Assembly (NCBI RefSeq): GCF_032854445.1 | Contig: NC_088306.1 | Location: forward strand, 25,017,764-25,081,763 | DNA length: 64,000 nt | From: Liolophura sinensis | Lineage: Eukaryota; Mollusca; Polyplacophora; Chitonida; Chitonidae | Reading direction: 5' to 3' | Part shown: positions 35,340-45,815 of the stretch, one piece after another | Layout of the letters: each line of letters starts with the position of its first letter | Position numbering within the stretch: position 1 is the first letter of the stretch | Program-made: the position numbers and the translations under genes | The notes under the pieces: generated by a model | Told to the model about the DNA's origin: nothing | Seen by the model: only the letters and a program-made list of their open reading frames with translations | Database searches by the model: none

Positions 35340-37085
35340 GAGCTTAAAAACGAGATAGAACCGATACTGAGTGTAACCAAATGCTAGCAAACTTGCTAAG
35401 TTTTTCAGCTATACTGTCAGAAGGAGTAATCATTTAAGGATCCCATTGTTTCCTACAAAACACTATTAGCTATTTATCTGTGTACTCTATAGAAACGATA
35501 CGGAATGTAACAAAATGTTAACAAGTTCGCTAAGTTTTTAAGCTACTGTCAGAAGGAGTAATCATTTAATGATCCCATTTTTCCCCCACAAAACACTATA
35601 AGCTATTTATCTGTGTACTCTATAGAACCGATACTGAGTGTAACCAAATGCTAGCAAACTCGCTAAGTTTTTCAGCTATACTGTCAGAAGGAGTAATCAT
35701 TTAAGGATCCCATTGTTTCCTACAAAACACTATTAGCTATTTATCTGTGTACTCTATAGAAACGATACGGAATGTAACAAAATGTTAACAAGTTCGCTAA
35801 GTTTTTAAGCTACTGTCAGAAGGAGTAATCATTTAATGATCCCATTTTTCCCCCACAAAACACTATAAGCTATTTATCTGTGTACTCTATAGAACCGATA
35901 CTGAGTGTAACTAAATGTTAGCGAACTCGCTAAGTTTTTCAGCTACTGTCAGAAGGAGTTATCATTTAATGATCCCATTTTTCCCTACAAAACACTATAC
36001 GCTATTTATCTGTGTACTCTATATAGAACCGATACTGAGTGTAACCAAATGTTAACAAGTTTGCTATGATTTTCAGCTACTGTCAGAAGGAGTAATCATT
36101 TAATGATCCCATTTTTTCCTACAAAACACTATACGCTATTTATCTGTGTACTCTATATAGAACCGATACTGAGTGTAACCAAATGTAAGCAAGTTCGCTA
36201 AGTTTTTAAGCTACTGTCAGAAGGAGTAATCATTTAATGATCCCATTTTTTCCTACAAATGACTATAAGCTATTTATCTGTGTACTCTATAGAACCGATA
36301 CTGAGTGTAACTAAATGTTAGCAAGTTCGGTATGATTTTCAGCTACTGTCAGAAGGAGTTATCATTTAATGATCCCATTTTTTCCTACAAAACACTATAC
36401 GCTATTTATCTGTGTACTCTATTCAACCGATACTGAGTGTAACCAAATGTTAGCAAACTCGATAAGTTTTTCAGCTACTGTCAGAAGGAGTTATCATTTA
36501 ATGATCCCATTTTTTCCTACAAAACACTATACGCTATTTATCTGTGTAGTCTATAGAACCGATACTGAGAGTAACCAAATGTTAGCAAACTCGCTAAGTT
36601 TTTCAGCTACTGTCAGAAGGAGTAATCATTTAATGATCCCATTTTCCCCTACAAAACACTATACGCTATTTATTTGTGTACTCTATAGAAACGATACTGA
36701 GTGTAACAAAATGTTAACAAGTTCGTTAAGTTTTTCAGCTATACTGTCAGAAGGAGTTATCATTTAATGATCCCATTTTTTCCTACAAAACACTATACGC
36801 TATTTATCTGTGTACTCTATTCAACCGATACTGAGTGTAACCAAATGTTAGCAAACTCGATAAGTTTTTCAGCTACTGTCAGAAGGAGTTATCATTTAAT
36901 GATCCCATTTTTTCCTACAAAACACTATACGCTATTTATCTGTGTACTCTATTCAACCGATACTGAGTGTAACCAAATGTTAGCAAACTCGATAAGTTTT
37001 TCAGCTACTGTCAGAAGGAGTAATCATTTAATGATCCCATTTTTCCTACAAAACACTATAAGCTATTTATCTGTGTACTCTACTG
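35340..37085. repeat. 132-134 bp satellite, 13 units
   Basis: Anchor GATACTGAGTGTAAC (or GATACGGAATGTAAC) recurs at 35363, 35497, 35630, 35764, 35897, 36031, 36165, 36297, 36429, 36561, 36693, 36827 and 36959, giving periods of 132-134 bp. Each unit also holds CTACTGTCAGAAGGAGT, ATCATTTAATGATCCCATTT and CTATTTATCTGTGTACTCTA. The first four units form two nearly identical two-unit blocks. In the right half the period settles to 132 bp (44 codons), so reading frames such as 36369-36767 and 36767-37177 stay open across units. There is no sign that they code. Confidence 0.95.
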
Positions 37086-37106
37086 AAAATCATATTGTAC
37101 GAAACT

Positions 37107-37182
37107 TAATTCCCTGTTTTAGTGGCATTGTGACTTTCTCTACAACCTCAGTAGGTGATACATGTATATTAAAATAGAGATT
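37107..37182. repeat. Direct repeat R1, copy 1
   Basis: Contains TTGTGACTTTCTCTACAACC and GGTGATACATGTATATTAAA; the same order recurs at 37615-37690 with a few changes. It directly follows the satellite. Confidence 0.75.
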
Positions 37183-37614
37183 CACCACCAGATGTCGGAG
37201 TTTTCATCAACTTGCGAGGATCGTGAAAAAATTTGGCGGAAAACAGCCGGTGGAAAGTGGGAAAGGCAAGCAAATTGTCGCGGATGATTTCGTGCATGTT
37301 AATGGCGGTTAACAAACTGTATGTTTAAGTACCAATCTTGTGGAATAGACTTTAAATCTATCACCTTGTATTGGGGGTACTGATGCAGAATTCCCTCGAA
37401 GTGCACGCATCTCGTTACCAGGACGAGCCACGGACAACTATCCAAAACAAAATCAAGCAATCGAACTCAAGAGTCAGACGTACTTTTAAACCTGTTTGTA
37501 ATGATATTGTCAATGGTTGTTTTAAAACGTTATATAGTTTAACATCTGAAGCATCATATTCGACACGGAGAACTGGGACACTCCCGTTAGGAAGTGTGGT
37601 GGCAATTCAAGAAA
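37183..37614. repeat. Direct repeat R2, copy 1
   Basis: Roughly 430 bp collinear with 38952-39375: ACCAGATGTCGGAGTTTTCA, GGCGGAAAACAGCCGGTGGA, ATGTTAATGGCGGTTAACAA, TGATGCAGAATTCCCTCGAA, TCTGAAGCATCATATTCGAC. A short open frame with a GTAAGC or GCAAGC donor-like string follows the AGCCGGTGGAAAG piece. The identity of the repeat is unknown. Confidence 0.8.
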
Positions 37615-37690
37615 TTAAGTTCTCTGTTTCAGTAATATTGTGATTTTCCCTACAACCTCAGAAGGTGATACATGTATATTAAAATATCGA
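37615..37690. repeat. Direct repeat R1, copy 2
   Basis: TTGTGATTTTCCCTACAACC and GGTGATACATGTATATTAAA repeat the 37107-37182 block 508 bp downstream, enclosing the first R2 copy. Confidence 0.75.
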
Positions 37691-38951
37691 TTACACAACA
37701 ATATCAATACTGAGTTCAATGATCTGGTCGTAAAGATGAATTATCACATCTGTCTTGCGGTTGAACTTTTCGACAAGTTTCAGAAACATGTTGTAGGCCT
37801 ACTGAGTTTTAGTCAGTGTGCACAGCTCAGGACCTCGTGCTACAATGCAACCTTACACGGAATGTCAACCGAAAAAAATGTCAGGGGCAGTAATTCTGAC
37901 TGTATTTCCACTGCCACATTTCTGCCCAAAGAACCGATTTGTGCTGGCCTTGCCACAAAATGCAATGAACTAATATTCAACATAATTTATATCATGACTA
38001 AAACATACAAATTCACCCGACAGTCCACTGTTAGCCTGTTTACTACAATACGGTAACTGATAACGTCAGTTGTCTCATTCATTGTACGAAAAAGAAGCAA
38101 AATCCTGACAACGAATCATGTACATATAGGCATCAAACGACAGCTACCATTCGTAGTTATACATCCATACTGGGTGTGCTGAATCCTTATGAAATGAATT
38201 TAAATGTCCCAAATTTCTATCACATATAAAATTTACGTAAAGCTTAGATGAACGAGTGTGAAGGGTTATCTCCCTTCTTCCAGTCAGGTGGGTCGTGAGT
38301 TTTCTCGAAATATGGTGTATTTACGACCCGTGTGGTGAATTTGCTGTGTGGGTGGTGTTTTGTTCGTTTCTGGGGATCTTCTGTTCAGTGAATTTTTGTC
38401 TCTTTTGCATTTTTGTAGTTAAAATTTACGTTTACTTTTCACCAACTGCTTCTTCTTCTTGTTAAACTGTTGTGATCGACAGGACTGTCGACTCCAGTGT
38501 TTGCGTTTGTAAATTCCTTTGTGCAGACCAATCATGGGATTATATTGTTACGTTATATTTTTGTAATTATTTTTTTTTTTCAAGTTTTAGTCTTAGTTTT
38601 AGTTGTTGTTAATACTACTGTAGTCATCTGCTGTAATTGCACCGTAACTCAGTATTCGGTGTCTCAGAGCTTCTGTCGTCTATCCCTTACCCTGAGTCGT
38701 CCCAGGGGCTCTCTCTGTCTCTCTCTCTAACACAACATCTTCATTTAATCAAGGTCGCGATGTCCGACATCATACACCTTGATTTACTGAGCCAGATTAA
38801 CTCTTCAAAACCCTGAACTTTCCATGAGATTATGGAGAACTAAATGACGTACAGAACAGGTAACTAGAGGGTCCACGTAGGCAGGCAAAGCAGATACCGG
38901 TACTCTTCCATGCAACTAGCTGCGACCTCGTGCAGAGTATTTCCTCCCTTG
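37691..38951. other. Non-coding sequence between the R2 copies
   Basis: Moderately complex sequence. A 138-codon open frame (37640-38056) has no recognisable domain. A CT-rich run lies at 38707-38728. Unassigned. Confidence 0.45.
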
Positions 38952-39375
38952 CTTCACCGCCAGATGTCGGAGTTCTCATCAACTGGCGAAAATCTCGAAA
39001 AATTGGCGGAAAACAGCCGGTGGAAAGTTGAAAAGGTAAGCAAATTGTCGGGGATAATATCGTGCATGTTAATGGCGGTTAACAAACTGTATGTTTAAGT
39101 TCCGATATTGTGGAATAGACTTTAAATCTGTCACATTGTATTGGGGGTACTGATGCAGAATTCCCTCGAAGTGCACGCATGTCGTTACCAGGACGAGGGA
39201 CGGACAACTATCCAACAACAACAAAATCAAGCAATGGAACACGGTGAAATGTACTTTTGAACCTGTGATATCTTCGTTGGTTGTTTCAAAACGTTGTATA
39301 GTTTTACATCTGAAGCATCATATTCGACAAAGGGAACTAGTACACTACCTTTACGAAGAGTGGTGGGAAGTTCAG
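38952..39375. repeat. Direct repeat R2, copy 2
   Basis: Second copy of the 430-bp block, 1.77 kb from the first, with CGCCAGATGTCGGAGTTCTC and TTGGCGGAAAACAGCCGGTG. It includes a frame that reads SEFSSTGENLEKLAENSRW and then a consensus GTAAGC donor-like site (39037-39042), so the repeat may derive from an exon or transposon gene end. Confidence 0.8.
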
Positions 39376-39419
39376 GTTTACCAAGGAGGATAATTTTGTA
39401 GCTCACATGTCTCGAAACG

Positions 39420-39672
39420 GGACGGCTTAATGGCCGGAGTGAAAACCCGGAATAGGGGTACCCAGGTATCTGTAATTGGCGATTACTACTGTATCGTGTA
39501 TCGTACCAAACTCAACGGATTTAGAAAGGTCGGTTTCTAAGCTTTCTAGACATACTAGAAACGGTTATAGTACTTTAATCCTGCCCGGTACAGCGTCGAC
39601 TGTACTGAAATGCGATGACGGTAACCATTGGCTTTGGCAGGGGAGATAACTGGTGTGACGATCTCCAGTGTA
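39420..39672. repeat. Left arm of a diverged 4.7-kb-spaced inverted repeat
   Basis: Its reverse complement aligns with 44352-44570 over roughly 220-250 bases. Matching blocks include TATCTCCCCTGCC with a two-sided match, TTTCTAAATCCGTTGAG and TATTCCGGG-TTTTC. Identity by eye is around 70-75 percent with small indels. The arms may be terminal inverted repeats of an old DNA element or two opposite insertions of one repeat. Confidence 0.7.
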
Positions 39673-39680
39673 CGTTTCTT

Positions 39681-42058
39681 ACAGCATACACAGCCATGTG
39701 GGCTGTGCAAAACCGTATTGTGTTTAATATAAATTCCCAGCATGCTTTTGCCCAGGCGTTAAAAAAGTCTCAAGATCCAAATTATCTGCTGGACCAAAAT
39801 ACAATTAAATTTTCGAGATTATGCTTTTGCTATCAATAATGAGTATTCTTTGAAATATGTATTTAAAAAATCTATAATACGTATTAAATAATTATCATAA
39901 ACTGTTTTTAGAAATTTACTTAATTTAGTTTTTGATAAATTAAGCGAACTGTTGTGATGAATGTTTTTGCAGTACTTCATTGTACTGTTACTGAATACAA
40001 GTTATTATATTTCATCACATTCATTTGTAATACAGATCTATACTAAAGCAAAAGCGTAAAACTGGATGTGGAGACCCCATAAAAGATGTAAAACTGAACA
40101 TAATTCTAGTTCATATTATATCTGCTCTGATATATATGCAATCAGATCAGGATTCTGATCTACAATGTTATGTGTTAATATTTCGACTGGTACCCAAATG
40201 CAGGAGAATTTCGTATTTCTTGATAAACTAGGTTGGTTTTGTAGTTAATTATTACATTAATAACATCTTCACTTGTTAATTTCACTGTAGAATAAAAATC
40301 AATTTTTTACAGTTATGTTTGGGTATTTAGATACAGTTGGGCTCTTTTTGAAAGTGGGGAGGGGTCGAATTTTCATTATTTTCCTCTGCTGATAGTGCTT
40401 TGAAGTTAAGATTAAAAAATATAAGGTAAAAAGAACATTGTGTTGGCCTGGAGACAAAGTGTGAGATGTGAGATGTCCAGTTGTTTTAAAAAGAGTCACA
40501 ACTGCCCCCACATCTCACTGAGTGAAAGAGGGGAGAGGTATTAATTAGTGGTCAGGTATAACAGGCAGAACTTTTTTTGTTGAAACTCAAAAATAAAAGG
40601 TTAAGAAAAACAATTTTAAAGGATATTGGGAATATTAATTAATAATATACTGGGCACTACATATAAACTGAGGTTTTCAAAATTGCACATGCCCTTTCTA
40701 CATTCATGTACCAAACCACGAAATGAAACTACTACTTTTCTTTTCGATATTCTCTTATTCTTGTTAGTGGTAACCATATGTGCTTTTTCAATTAACACCA
40801 TGTTGATATCTCTGGGATGGGTGAGTGGGCGCCTAGAATTGGAGAGTGGCAGGGGCAGCGTATGTGAAATTATTGAACACAGTCATGGAGTATTTACATT
40901 TGCCAACACAATGTATGTATATACAGGCTATACCGTACTCATTTATTAACATTTTACCAATGGAATTTATAAATATATTAAGCCATGAAAATATCCCTGT
41001 CACTTATGCCTGCTAAATGTTGACTTAATTAAATAAATAGAAAAATCCAATTTGTACAAAAATGCTTACAAGCACAATAAAAACAAAACAAAAATTATGT
41101 CCATAATACGAAAACTTAACATAATTACATAATTTATATCATTATACAATACATATGCACCTTCATTTGAACAGTGCAGGTCAGACAAGTTTTGTATTTT
41201 TAGTTACAGATTTGAAGTTTTGTTTTGACAAACATTGAGAGAAATACATAAAGGAAGATATTTTAAAATTCCTTTGAGGCTTCTTGAGATCAGTATTTAA
41301 ACACTAGTCACTGATGTACATTCTTAATTGTAAAAGCGAATGTAAATTTGAGTGGTAATCCCCCATCCTTATAGAAACACAATAATTTAGTTTTCTGTAT
41401 TATTTGACAGGAATTGTGGTATGGATTTCATTATTTACAGAATATCCATAAGGCACACTGTGGCAGATAGGCCTTCCACGGAAGCCAAAGCAAACAGACA
41501 TTTAACACATGTGATTAACAACGTTAACCCGTAAGGTGGAGCAAGCTTCTGAAGGGGATGTGCCGTCACCTCAACCTCGGCACTGCTCACCTATCACCTC
41601 CACTCTAGTTATTTAATTGCATTATGGCAATTTTGAAATGAATTCTGAGGGATTATGAAAGTTCAACAAAGCCAGTTACTTCCAGTCTGCACTTTGATTT
41701 TGTTTTGTGACGTCCCCTTGAATTCTTGTCTGGAATAGGATTGTACTGAAATTAGAGCCTTGAAATTATATAAAAATTCCTAAATTATAAGAATATAATC
41801 TGCCATAAAATCACTCATGTTATGAAGTTTTACCCACAGATTAAAATAATACAGCTTGACAAACTTGAATACATGTACATAACTGTATGCCACATTTTTA
41901 TGTCAAAAGTTATTACTTTTAATGTTTACAGCTCATGTTACTACATTTTCTTTTCAAATTTCCAAAAAGTCTGAAAAGGTACTTCTAAAACCATATTATA
42001 TCTAACATTTGTAATGGTAAAAATATAGAAACTTGTAAATATATCAGAGCAACTGTTT
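39681..42058. other. AT-rich sequence inside the inverted-repeat pair
   Basis: Very AT-rich with many short repeats. A 107-codon + frame at 40626-40949 contains a hydrophobic stretch (FDILLFLLVVTICAFSINT) but nothing I recognise. No transposase was seen. Confidence 0.45.
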
Positions 42059-42388
42059 TCAAAATGTTTTTTCTGTCACCACTTTTATTGTCCAAGTGCA
42101 TAGTTTTGTAAATGGTCCCACATAATTTTTAATATTTGTCTTAGATTTTTCAGAGTGATCATTTAAAAGTTTTGGAAACTGTGATGTTATTTTACTAATA
42201 TCTTTAAGCCTTTGTGCTCTGTGAAAGTTTAAGGCTGCTGTTTTTGTTAATATGTACATAAGATCCACAAACCCTGGAGGTGCAGAGGCCGGCACGAGCA
42301 ATGGTGCACAGTTTGTGGACAAAAGTATATCAGGGGGCAATAAACATTGAAAAACTTTAGCAGACAACACAAGAGAATCTCCCTGGAA
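42059..42388 (-). CDS. Possible terminal coding exon of an unrecognised gene
   Basis: A minus-strand frame of about 110 codons ends at a stop at 42059-42061. Its composition looks protein-like in an otherwise AT-rich region: KVFQCLLPPDILLSTNCAPL, then FVDLMYILTKTAALNFHRAQ and KDISKITSQFPKLLNDHSEK. The frame is closed upstream by a stop near 42430. An acceptor-like TTCCAG (minus strand, about 42390) could start an exon there. I do not recognise the family and see no partner exons. It may be a decayed transposon gene or chance. Confidence 0.22.
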   Translation of the reverse strand, partial: FQGDSLVLSAKVFQCLLPPDILLSTNCAPLLVPASAPPGFVDLMYILTKTAALNFHRAQRLKDISKITSQFPKLLNDHSEKSKTNIKNYVGPFTKLCTWTIKVVTEKTF

Positions 42389-42608
42389 TTGACCATGACG
42401 TCGGTTTATAGCTGCTCAGCTGTGCCTGATTTCCTGATGGTGGATGTATCGTTTTTCATATTTCTTGTGAACAAATTTTCAAATTTTCAAAGTAATACAT
42501 TTGCTTGCTTTCCTCGAAATTCTTTTTCTTTCCTTTATATTTTACACCACATGTATGTTTACATTATCAGAGGTTTTTGTCACAGGTTTATTTAATAAAA
42601 AGATACTC

Positions 42609-42790
42609 CAATGCGGTCGCTGTGAGTTCAAGTCCAGCTCATGCTGGCTTCCTCTCAGGTCTGTCAGCAACCTGCAGATGGTCATGGGTCTCCCCCGGGC
42701 TCTGCCCAGTTTCCTCCCACCATAATGCTGGCCGCTGTTGTATAAGTGAAATATTCTTAGGTACAGCGTAAAACACCAATCAAATAAATA
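42609..42790 (+). repeat. Family-1 SINE, 5'-truncated, with 15-bp target-site duplication
   Basis: Begins exactly at CAATGCGGTCGCTGTGAGTT and runs through the 3' domain to the A/T tail. AATAAAAAGATACTC flanks it at 42594-42608 and 42791-42805, so the truncated form itself inserted here. Confidence 0.92.
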
Positions 42791-43064
42791 AATAAAAAGA
42801 TACTCTGAAACAAAAAGAAAAAATATTGTCAATATTGATGCTAAATTTACCTGTACCGACTCTGTTCAGTCATTACTTCATTTATTTAGTTGAGATCGCA
42901 TCATCTCCCCTAAACAATTTTTGGGTGGACTTGATTATGGATTGTGAGTGCTTTTTCCATTTTGATGTACTGGGTGGGCTTTTTGTCCCAGGGTATTTTG
43001 ACTGCAGGCTTTTTGTCTGGTAGAGTCCAATGTCACTTACCCCAATCATGGTAAAACTTTTGAG

Positions 43065-43496
43065 CCAGGGACACACTAGGCGGATTTTTTTCGCCTGTAG
43101 GGACGACCTTAATCGCCCACAAGGTACGTTGGCAATATTTGCAGCATAGTTGCCGACACACTAGGTGGATTTTTCCATTGATTGTTTTCAGTAAGTTACA
43201 CCATGTGACGTAGTAACCCATGTGACACAAACAAAACGTCACAGGTCAGCACAAATCTGTGTTTTTTGATTTATCAACTCGATCGCCGAAAATCACTGGA
43301 GCGGACAGACTATGCGGACCTAGTGAAATCTCCGGCATTTTTCCTTGCTGGTATCTGACATGTTTCATAAACGAATTTCGGGTCAGGCAAGCTTGTCTGT
43401 GGAATACGTCGTCGCCGGCGGAGACACACTAAGCAAATTTCTAAAAATTCACAAAATATGCTCGTACAAGGGGGAAAAAATCCATCTAGTGTGTCC
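43065..43496. mobile_element. MITE-like element with ACACACTAG terminal inverted repeats
   Basis: Left end CCAGGGACACACTAGGCGGA followed by TTTTTTT; right end, read in reverse, is TTGGACACACTAGATGGATT followed by TTTT. Two internal copies of the terminal motif occur near 43150 (GACACACTAGGTGGATTTTT) and 43425 (GACACACTAAGCAAATTT). The roughly 430-bp body has no coding capacity. The CAGGG-like start recalls hAT elements, but no clear 8-bp duplication was seen. Confidence 0.7.
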
Positions 43497-43862
43497 AATA
43501 TTATAAAATAAATCCATTGTTCCATGGGTTAATGTATAATGTGCTACAAAAATCCAATAATGTTGTAAGCAGATAAATTTAAATCTACTAAATGGTATGA
43601 CAACAAAAATATATATTTATAAAGTATACGTAATATTTCGTTCACTTATGAAGTGAATGGTTCAGGAACATGAAAGGAATATATCAAACCAGATAATAAA
43701 TTTTGTAATACAATTTGTAAATGGATTTAGGTAAAGCTATAATGAACTTTATAAATGATAAATTTATAAATTTTATAAATATATACACTAATGTAAGCAT
43801 GCAGGAGAATCTTAATATGTAGATAAAATATATCAATGCTAAATATCAAATTCCATTTACGT
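43497..43862. other. AT-rich sequence
   Basis: Very AT-rich, with small palindromes such as AAATTTATAAATTTTATAAA. No gene. Confidence 0.5.
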
Positions 43863-44032
43863 ACACTTTTAAGACTTAAAGTGAAAATTACATTAGGTTT
43901 AAGATGTAAAATATTTTATTAAATGTATATACAATGTCTGTCTGGAAACGATTACAGTGGTTTATTTAAATTTAATAAAATATTTTATATCTTAAACTTT
44001 AAGTAGTTTTCACTTTAAGTCTTAAAAAGCGT
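43863..44032. repeat. Long near-perfect hairpin (about 61-bp arms)
   Basis: Arms 43863-43923 and 43971-44032 are reverse complements with few mismatches (shared TTTTAAGACTTAAAGTGAAA and TAAAATATTTTATTAAA). The loop is 47 nt. The layout fits a small palindromic MITE or a structured RNA; no coding sequence is present. Confidence 0.8.
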
Positions 44033-44351
44033 TTATAAAATATATCACACATGAGAAATACTGTTTAATATGATTGACTTTTCATGCATACCTTTCAGAA
44101 AAGCACGCATTCCAATATTTTACTCAATTTTTTAAAGAGTAACTGTGCAAAATTAATTTGTGAAAATAGCTATCTGTATGGAAATTATTTAATGCGTTTT
44201 ACCGATTTTTTAAAATATTTTTATATGTTGCATAAAAACCTTGGTTTTCCCATTTTCCTTCACTATTGATAACAGTAATATATAATCTCTAACCTGAGTT
44301 GTATTTTGGCACATAATAGGGGGGCCTATACTTTGTGGATACAAAACATAC

Positions 44352-44570
44352 ATTGGTGACCATCACGCCATCTATCTCCCCTGCCGAAGTTCAGAGGCTG
44401 TAATTGCATTTCATCACCGTCGACTCTGTTTCGGGAAGGAATAAAGTCCAATAATCGATGGTTAATGACACAAATTTAGTATGTCTTTCTAAATCCGTTG
44501 AGCTGATGAGAACAGTAGTTTTCCAGTAATTGCCATTTGCAAATTCTTGGGTTCTGTTATTCCGGGCTTT
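44352..44570. repeat. Right arm of the diverged 4.7-kb-spaced inverted repeat
   Basis: Partner of 39420-39672. It overlaps an 83-codon minus frame (44391-44642), and the matching frame in the left arm reads partly similar peptides (GTQ..., GDYY versus RTQ..., GNYW). The repeat may therefore contain ancestral coding sequence. Confidence 0.7.
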
Positions 44571-44696
44571 CCTGTGTAACGCGAGCAACTGAGTTGCCTT
44601 CCTTGGCCCAACCAAGGTCGTAGTTGAGGTTACAAACGGCATGAAATAAACTTCATACCAATCCGAGCCTGCCCAACAGAGTCGAACTCAAACACC

Positions 44697-44825
44697 TGGG
44701 GCCGGTTTCATGAAGCATACTTAGTGTTTAGTATCCCGTAGCTAAGTGCACGTTATATCTCTACAACATGTTGCCATGGTAGTTAAGGGCTTACTTAACT
44801 AAGTGCACTTCATGAAACCGGCCCT
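44697..44825. mobile_element. Short palindromic MITE with 17-bp perfect inverted termini
   Basis: GGGCCGGTTTCATGAAG (44698-44714) is mirrored by CTTCATGAAACCGGCCC (44808-44824). The inner parts also pair loosely (CTTAGT/ACTAAG). The body is about 90 bp and non-coding. Elements with such termini are widespread in animal genomes (from memory); the superfamily was not settled. Confidence 0.75.
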
Positions 44826-45339
44826 AGGGTTGTGAAACTTGACGATAACTTTCATGAACAAAGGAAATCAAGAAACACAACATTACCCTGGTCAAGACCT
44901 AAAAGAGCAATTATGTAGCTTCCCACATATCCTAGGGAACATTTACTACAGAGGGAGAGGGTGGGAAAAGGTCTAATAATTTGCCATCTCAGATCACCCA
45001 GGCATGCGTGGTATCTTGTGCGTCGATCTGTCCGATGGAAGCCAAGATTGTGGTGTTTTAGACCTCTACATATACTCTCCACCCCTCTCTCTGACGCACA
45101 GCCAAAGACTGGGGTTTCATAAATCTCATAAAATGGACTACCACAAAAGTCGTTCCTATCCGAACACAGCATAGTTTTAATTACCTTAATAGGGCGGGTT
45201 TTCTAAAGGAATTTGATCATCAGCGAAATATGTCCAAAAAGTTTACAGAAGAAAAACCCACATAAATTGAACAAATATATCCAAGGGAATTAACTCTTCC
45301 CTTACACATGTATTCGAGGTTTTCATTCCGGTCATTACC

Positions 45340-45726
45340 CTGTCCCTTTCAAAACCACAAAGACATAGGCCTATGCATATTGGATTACCATAATAGACTG
45401 CATTTAGATCAGGATAGATTTGACTATTTACAAGAGGCCATTGAAACAAACAGTGCTCTGTTTTATTTGAAATTTCAGAAAAAACATCATATTCCAACTA
45501 AAGTGTTACAAACTTTGACAGACCAACTGTCACGGATACATGATCTGAATTGAGATATGATTCTGTCCTTGCTAAATAACCTCTTAGTAGATTTGATATT
45601 TCAGAAGATGTTATTAGTTGCATTACTAATGAAGCTTTCCACTGTGATACTTTTAAGAAATGTCCCACAGTTCGCAGTGGATCATTAAGAAGTAATTTTA
45701 GTTGGAACAAGTTTTACAGAGAAATT
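45340..45726 (+). pseudogene. Unclassified coding relic with frameshift
   Basis: One frame reads DYHNRLHLDQDRFDYLQEAI and KVLQTLTDQLSRIHDLN before a stop near 45553. A shifted frame then continues with PLSRFDISEDVISCITNEAF and CDTFKKCPTVRSGSLRSNFS up to about 45726. The amino-acid pattern looks like real protein interrupted by a stop and a frame change, probably a mobile-element gene remnant. I cannot name the family. Confidence 0.3.
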
Positions 45727-45774
45727 TAGATGTATTTTTTTTTTTATCTGAAACAACCAAATCAAAGGATGTTG

Positions 45775-45815
45775 AGTGATTGAGTGCTTGGGGTTTAATG
45801 TCATGACTGCCAGAT
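45775..45815 (-). repeat. Family-2 SINE end fragment
   Basis: GAGTGATTGAGTGCTTGGGG then TTTAATGTCATGACTG matches the left end of the copies at 21579 and 30554. Confidence 0.55.

Noticed and set aside
35340-37085. Regular repeats spaced about 132 bp, considered as a CRISPR-like array
   Set aside because: The whole unit repeats with no unique spacers, and the host is an animal; this is satellite DNA.
37371-38056. Two 90-138 codon frames after the satellite
   Set aside because: They cross the R1 and R2 repeat boundaries without any domain, so chance openness in repeats is more likely.
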